Of a stretch of DNA of 64,000 nucleotides, positions 59,277 through 64,000 are shown in pieces. The position numbers and the translations under genes are program-made. Below the pieces are notes generated by a model. The model was given only the letters and a program-made list of their open reading frames with translations, was not told the origin of the DNA and searched no databases. Every line of letters starts with the position of its first letter. The first letter of the stretch is position 1. Source of the stretch: Muntiacus reevesi (Eukaryota > Chordata > Mammalia > Artiodactyla > Cervidae); contig NC_089251.1 of NCBI RefSeq assembly GCF_963930625.1, positions 10,290,632-10,354,631 of the forward strand. The letters are read 5' to 3'.

Positions 59277-59497
59277 ATGGGCTTCCCCTATGGCTCAGCA
59301 GTAAAGAATCCGCCGGCAATGCAGGAGACACAGAACACATGGATTCAATCTCTGAGACGGAAAGATCCCCTGGAGGAGGAAATGGCATCCCACTCCAGTA
59401 TTCTTGCCTGAAAAGTCCCATAGACCGAGGAACCTGGCGGGCTCCAGTCCAAAGGGCTGCAGAGTTGGACAGGATTGGGCAACTAAGCAAGCACTCA
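59277..59497 (+). mobile_element. Bov-tA SINE
   Basis: 'atgggcttcccctatggctc' to 'gggcaactaagcaagcac'. The flanking direct repeat 'cagttacaatgtatg' / 'aattacaatgtatg' (about 59263-59278 and 59496-59510) is its target duplication. Confidence 0.92.
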
Positions 59498-59619
59498 GTT
59501 ACAATGTATGAAGAATCTTTTCTTAAACAAGATATAAAAAGCACAACCATAAAAGAAAAAAATTGATGTTTTCTATTTGTCAAACAATTTGGTTATCAAA
59601 AATAGCATTAAGTTCTAAC

Positions 59620-60400
59620 TTACTTTTAGTGATGGTTACACGAATCTACCCATCAGATAAAACAGTATGAGACTGCTTTCTAGCCTTTGCTCTCGGTAGG
59701 GATGTCCTTCTCCAGAGGTTCGGGTGGGTTGGGGCAAGCTGCCACCAGGACTTTGAGGGCCGGGTCTCTGGCATGCAGACTCCCTGGGTCTGGAGAGGTT
59801 CCTGTCACAACCCTGCTGGCCTGAGGTTTCTGCATCCTGCACACGTGGAGGGTAGCGTCCTGGTGTGGCCTCCACCACACTGATGGTGAGAACTCAGGAG
59901 GCCCCAGGTCTGCCTTTCCACATCAGGAGATGAGATGATGGGGATAAGGTTATTGCTCCTCGATTGTATGTCAGGGAATTTTTAATAGAAGAGGGTATTT
60001 CTTGTGTGTGAGAGGGCAAGGCTTCACAGTATAACTGCAGGTATATTGGCCTTGTCACAGTGTGAAATCAGGTCAACGCAGAAGTGTCACTTAAGGTTTA
60101 GATCTTGATAATTGTGTCATGGTGCAGAATTTGGCAGAAATGAGTATCACCAGCCTTGCAGGTGAAAGATGGAAGCTTGAAGCACAGATGGCTGCCAGCT
60201 GAATACTTACTATCTGGGAGCACACAGATTATTTAAGGCTGTCCTTGGTGAGGAATTTGACAACTTGATCTTCAGGAGCTGCTTAGAGTATTTAAAACTT
60301 CCAAGGTTCCTAAAAAAATACTGCTTTTGGACAGTCCATAAATGTACATATAAAACTGTGGGGCTATAAATAAAATAATAATGTTTCTTGGAAAAAAAAC
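59620..60400 (+). other. Unidentified segment ending in a polyadenylation-like tail
   Basis: This 780-bp segment is more G+C-rich than its surroundings at its left and ends with AATAAA (60369-60374) followed 17 bases later by an A8 run (60392-60399). That layout resembles the 3' end of a transcript or a processed copy. I recognise no protein in any frame, and stops are frequent. Confidence 0.3.
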
Positions 60401-60413
60401 TGTATAGGATTAT

Positions 60414-60430
60414 ATACACACACACACACA
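60414..60430 (+). repeat. Short (CA)n repeat
   Basis: Eight CA units directly after the segment above. Confidence 0.85.
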
Positions 60431-60585
60431 GGCTAAAAAGATGGTAGAAACTGAATACAATGTGTGGTCTAAATAAAAGTGATGGTCTGATGTCAACTTC
60501 TTAGTTTTTCCAACTATGTAAGATGTCACCATTGGAGGAACCTGAGTGAAGGGTACATGGGATTCTAGTATTTTGCTGTTGTTTT

Positions 60586-61064
60586 TGTTGTTCAGTTGCT
60601 CAGTCATGTCCAATTCTTTGTGACACCATGGACTGCAGCACTCCAGGCTTCCCTGTCTTCCACTATCTCCCAGAGTTTGCTCAAACTCATGTTCATTAAG
60701 TCAGTGATGCCATCCAACCTTCTCATCCTCTGTTGGCCCCTCTCCTCCTACCCTCAATCTTTCCCAGCATCAGGGTTTTTTCCAGTGAGTCAGCTCTTCG
60801 TATCACATGGCCAAAGTATTGGAGCTTCAGCATCAGTCCTTCCAATGAATGTTCAGGGTTGATTTCCTTTAGGATTGACTGGTTTGATCTCCTTGCTGTC
60901 CAGGAGACTCTCAAGAGTCTTCTCCAGCACCACAATTCAAAAACATCAGTTCTTTGGCACTCAGCCTTCTTTACGGTCCAACACTCACCTCCTTACAAGA
61001 CTACTGGAAAAACCATAGCTTTGACTATACAGACCTTTATTGGCAAAGTAACTTTCTGCAAGTC
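60586..61064 (+). mobile_element. Bov-A/ART2A-type SINE, long
   Basis: 'gttgttcagttgctcagtca' to 'tttattggcaaagtaacttt'. It extends further 3' than the other copies. Confidence 0.9.
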
Positions 61065-61136
61065 TGCAATGCTTTCAAAAGTAAAAGGTTTTTAAAAACA
61101 CTAGGAAGAGAGTTGAAAGCAAATGCCACAGTGTGG

Positions 61137-61545
61137 TGAAAGGATATTTGCAATACATATAACTGGAAAAATGACTAATATGTAGAATATAAAGAATTAA
61201 CTAATTACAAAATAAAACTCTAAATAGAGAAATGGACAATTTCAGAAAAGAAATCAAGAAAGACAAATATGTCATATCATGTATACGTGGAATCTAAAAA
61301 AAAAGTATACAAACAAACTTATTTATAGAAACAGAAACAGAGTCACAGACTAAGAGAATGGACTTATGGTTACCGGGGGGCAGTGTGAGAGGGAGGAATA
61401 GATCGGGAGTTTGAGATCGACATGTGCACAGTTATATTTAAAGTAAAGAACCAATAAAGACCTATTGTATAGCACAGGGAACTCTGCTCAGTACTCTGTA
61501 ATAACCTAAATGGGAAAGGAATTTGAAAAAGAATAGAAAAAGGAA
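61137..61545 (+). mobile_element. L1 fragments (ORF2 and 3' end)
   Basis: 'ggatatttgcaatacatata' (ORF2-derived) is followed by 'catgtatacgtggaatctaa' and 'tagcacagggaactctgctc' (3' end). The joint near 61255 may mark two insertions. Confidence 0.65.
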
Positions 61546-61564
61546 AAAACCATAACACATGCCT

Positions 61565-61852
61565 GGGGTTTTTGAGCCACATTGTACCTGTTTGTCTGGT
61601 TTATACTAATAAGTATATATTCTCTAGTGAACATCTTCTCTCTGGATGTGCACTACATACCTGATTGACCCCCAATAAAAATCCTGGAATCCTAGGCTCA
61701 AATGAGCTTCCTTGGTTGGCAACATTTTGTACATGTTGTCACACATTGTTGCTGGAGCAATTAAGCATGTCTTATGTTACCCCACTGAGAGCGGATTCTT
61801 GGAAAGCTGGACTTCTGATTTCCCCGGGCCTATTTTGCTAATTTATCTTGTT
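61565..61852 (+). repeat. LTR-like ancient fragment
   Basis: 'cccccaataaaaatcctgga', 'gcttccttggttggcaacat' and 'agagcggattcttggaaagc' are in the order I recall for the 3' half of an old mammalian LTR. No coding sequence is present. Confidence 0.45.
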
Positions 61853-61854
61853 GT

Positions 61855-61998
61855 GCTTGTTCAGTCGCTAAGTCATGTCTGACTCTTTGCAACCCCATGG
61901 ACTGCAGCACACCAGGCTCCTCTGTCCTCCACTATCTCCTGGAGTTTGCTCAAATTCATGTCCATCAGGTCGGTGATACTATCCAACCATCTCATTGC
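61855..61998 (+). mobile_element. ART2A-type SINE, 3'-truncated
   Basis: 'gtgcttgttcagtcgctaag' to 'ctatccaaccatctcattgc'. Confidence 0.82.
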
Positions 61999-62034
61999 TA
62001 TGTTATGTAATATATGTTATAACTATGAACCCCA

Positions 62035-62265
62035 TAAAAGAAATCAAAATGACCAATAAAAATATAAGTACACAACTCCATTTATGATCAGAGAAATTAA
62101 AACCACAATGAGAAACGAGTACACATGCCTCAGACTGTCAAAGTTTATATCAAGTGTTGACAATGACATGAACACCTGGGATTCTCATAAACTTCTGTTG
62201 AGAATGTACACTTGGAAAGTAGTTCAACATGATCTACTATATTTGAAACATATTTAAGCCTTTTG
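62035..62265 (+). mobile_element. Old L1 ORF2 fragment
   Basis: 'tgatcagagaaattaaaacc' followed by 'acaatgagaaacgagtacac' is the diverged form of the conserved L1 ORF2 3' coding segment. Confidence 0.65.
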
Positions 62266-62269
62266 AAGA

Positions 62270-62645
62270 TATTTAAACCCTAGACAGCATGTTAAAAAGC
62301 AGGGCATTACTTTGCCAACAAAGTTCCGTATAGTCAAAACTATGGTTTTTCCAGGCTTTGGAAAGGAAATCAGTCCTGAGTATTTATTGGAAGGACTGAT
62401 GCTGAAGCTGAAGCTCCAATACTTTGGCACCTGATGTGAAGAAGTGTCTCATTGGAAAAGACCCTGATGCTGGGAAAAATTGAAGGCAGGAGGCGACGAC
62501 ACAGGATGAGATGGTTGGATGGTATCACCAATTCGATGGACATGAGTTTGAGCAAGCTCCGGGAGCTGGTGATGGACAGGGAAGCTGGGTGTGCTGCAGT
62601 CCATGAGGTCGCAGAGTCAGACATGATGGAGTGACTGAACTGAGT
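62270..62645 (-). mobile_element. Bov-A/ART2A-type SINE, antisense
   Basis: 'gcattactttgccaacaaag' through 'aagaccctgatgctgggaaa' to 'tgatggagtgactgaactga' is the reverse of the copy at 60586-61064. Confidence 0.9.
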
Positions 62646-62667
62646 GAAACCTTTTGATCCTTGTGTA

Positions 62668-62888
62668 GGCTCAGTCGCTCAAGTTGTGTTGGACTCTTTG
62701 CAACCTAATGGACTGTAAGCCATCAGGCTCCTCTGTCCATGACTTTTTATGGCAAGAATACTGAAGCGTGTTGCCATTTCCTACTCCAGGGTATCTTCCT
62801 GACCCGGGGATCAAACCTGCATCTCTTATGCCTCCTGCATTGGGAGGAGGGGGCCCCTCCTCCTCCCAATGTGTAGCCTGGGAAGCCC
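62668..62888 (-). mobile_element. Bov-tA SINE
   Basis: It is antisense: 'taggctcagtcgctcaagtt' to 'tagcctgggaagccc'. Near its tRNA-head end is a 22-bp inverted pair around 'ttgggaggagg' and 'cctcctcccaatg' (about 62838-62871), a small palindrome. Confidence 0.88.
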
Positions 62889-62929
62889 CCATACCACACA
62901 CCTAATCTTAGCCAAAACCCTGGTCATAT

Positions 62930-63190
62930 ACCCTAGAGAAATTCATGTGCGTGTGTACCAAGAATCATGTAGAATAATGTTCACAGTAGCATTGTTCATA
63001 ATAGCCAAAATACTAAATACAACCTAAATTGTGCTGTCTTGGGGATACTAAACAGTTGAAAGTGAATGAATTAGAGCTACACATAACAATAAGGATAAAA
63101 CTTTAAAACAATGTGAGTGAAAGAAGCCAGACACAAGTATATATACTCTTGGATTCTGTTACATCAAGTGAAAAAAATACAAAGGAAACT
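62930..63190 (+). mobile_element. Old L1 ORF2 fragment
   Basis: 'ttcacagtagcattgttcat' then 'aatagccaaaatactaaata' is the conserved L1 ORF2 C-terminal coding segment, decayed. Confidence 0.7.
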
Positions 63191-63267
63191 AAACCATGAT
63201 GTTTGAGGAGGTATTTTTACATGGTTAAGTTTTGAAGACAGTAACAATAAAGTCACTTAAAATTTTA

Positions 63268-63588
63268 TTTATATATTTATTTATTTTTGGCTGCGCTGGG
63301 TCTTCATTGCTGGGGGCAGGTTTCCTCTAGAAACAGTGGGCCTGGGCTACTTTCTGGTTGCCGTGTGCGGGCTTCTCATTGCAGTGGCTTCCCTTGTTGC
63401 AGAGCACGCGCTCTAGGCTGTGCAGCCTTCAGCTGCTGCAGCTCTTAGCACACGGGCTCAATAGTTGTGGGCACACGGGCTCAGCTGCCCCGTGGCATGC
63501 AGAATCTTCCCAGACCAGGGATCAAACCTGTGTCTTCTGCATTGGTAGGCAGCTTCTTAATCACTGGAACACCAGGGAAGTTCAGAAA
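63268..63588 (-). mobile_element. CHR-2-type SINE, full length
   Basis: It is antisense: 'tttatttatttttggctgcg' through 'cagaccagggatcaaacctg' to 'actggaacaccagggaag'. Confidence 0.88.
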
Positions 63589-63589
63589 A

Positions 63590-63785
63590 GTCACTTGTTT
63601 TAATGGAGGAGGGGATTGTGATTGGTTAGGGGAAAAAAATGAGGACTTTTGGATACTGATAACACTCTATTTCTTGGCCTAGTTATTAAATACTTAGGGA
63701 TTCACTTTGTTTTTCATTAAACTGTACATTTGTATTTTCTGTATCCACATTGTAATTTATAATAAAATGGTTTAAAATGTATAAA
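63590..63785 (+). repeat. Old L1 3'-end fragment
   Basis: 'tcattaaactgtacatttgt' and 'gtaatttataataaaatggt' resemble the terminal part of old L1 elements. Confidence 0.5.
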
Positions 63786-64000
63786 ACACTTACCATGTAG
63801 TAGATACTCAATTCAGGGCACCCAGTATGACATTAAAAAAAAAATGGAGGCAGCTGATTTGTGACAATCTCCAAGAAACATAGCTAAGTGGATAAAGGAG
63901 CAGAAACCATTTGTGCACTATGCTCTCCCATTGGTTTTAAAACTGGGTTACACACACACGCACATTGCATGTGAATAAAACATCTCTAGAAGGCAACATC

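Larger units (their letters stand above)
53482..64000. other. Intergenic DNA upstream of GAPVD1
   Basis: There is no recognisable gene. In the human genome HSPA5 is the next neighbour on this side as I recall, so it may lie further right. Parts with nothing identified are about 54210-54480, 54690-55230, 56150-57100 and 58330-59270. Confidence 0.6.

Noticed and set aside
2156..63603. Numerous 60-100 codon frames such as those at 2156, 4519, 26534, 36629, 43235, 57180 and 63358
   Set aside because: They fall inside Bov-tA, ART2A or CHR SINEs and recur with each copy.
1..64000. tRNA genes
   Set aside because: All tRNA-like A and B boxes seen belong to tRNA-derived SINE heads and lack an intact cloverleaf.
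1..64000. CRISPR arrays, operons, phage or toxin-antitoxin cassettes
   Set aside because: The direct repeats are dispersed SINEs or simple repeats without regular spacers, and the region is a vertebrate gene with GT-AG introns.

Overview
This is a stretch of a ruminant (Pecora: cattle, sheep, goat or deer type) nuclear genome. The dense Bov-tA, Bov-A/ART2A and CHR SINEs and an L1-BT-like LINE are specific to that group; the exact species cannot be read from the window. About 95% of it is intron or intergenic DNA built from layered repeats. There is no prokaryotic gene, CRISPR array, RNA gene or other cassette-like system, and I found no undescribed biological system.

One protein-coding gene is present. 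It is GAPVD1 (GTPase-activating protein and VPS9 domains 1, also called RAP6 or GAPEX-5), on the minus strand, running from a CpG-island promoter near 53.3 kb down to and beyond position 1. I could place a non-coding first exon and 15 coding exons, all with GT-AG splice sites and phases that join into one open frame of 989 codons plus one base. That covers the N-terminal region, the whole RasGAP domain and most of the long disordered linker. The C-terminal part with the VPS9 Rab5 exchange domain (roughly 490 residues by recalled human length) lies outside, past the left edge.

Layout: 1-3.4 kb, exon 16 and flanking introns; 3.4-8.6 kb, exons 15 to 12; 8.6-15.2 kb, exons 11 to 9; 15.7-23.5 kb, one full-length but decayed L1 inserted antisense to the gene in intron 8 with a 14-bp target-site duplication; 24.0-32.7 kb, exons 8 to 2, including the 844-base RasGAP exon; 32.7-53.2 kb, the 20.5-kb first intron, filled with L2, MIR, L1 ends and ruminant SINEs; 52.8-53.5 kb, CpG island with NRF1-like and ZNF143/THAP11-like motifs and exon 1; 53.5-64 kb, upstream intergenic DNA with nested L1 and SINE insertions and no recognisable gene.

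Points worth a second look: a possible 86-codon upstream ORF that crosses the exon 1-2 junction and overlaps the GAPVD1 start; a run of six consecutive phase 1-1 exons encoding the disordered linker; a cysteine at the usual secondary-arginine place of the RasGAP FLR motif; a double-headed Bov-tA SINE with the same internal junction at two unlinked sites; and several clean nested insertions that give a relative order of transposition.
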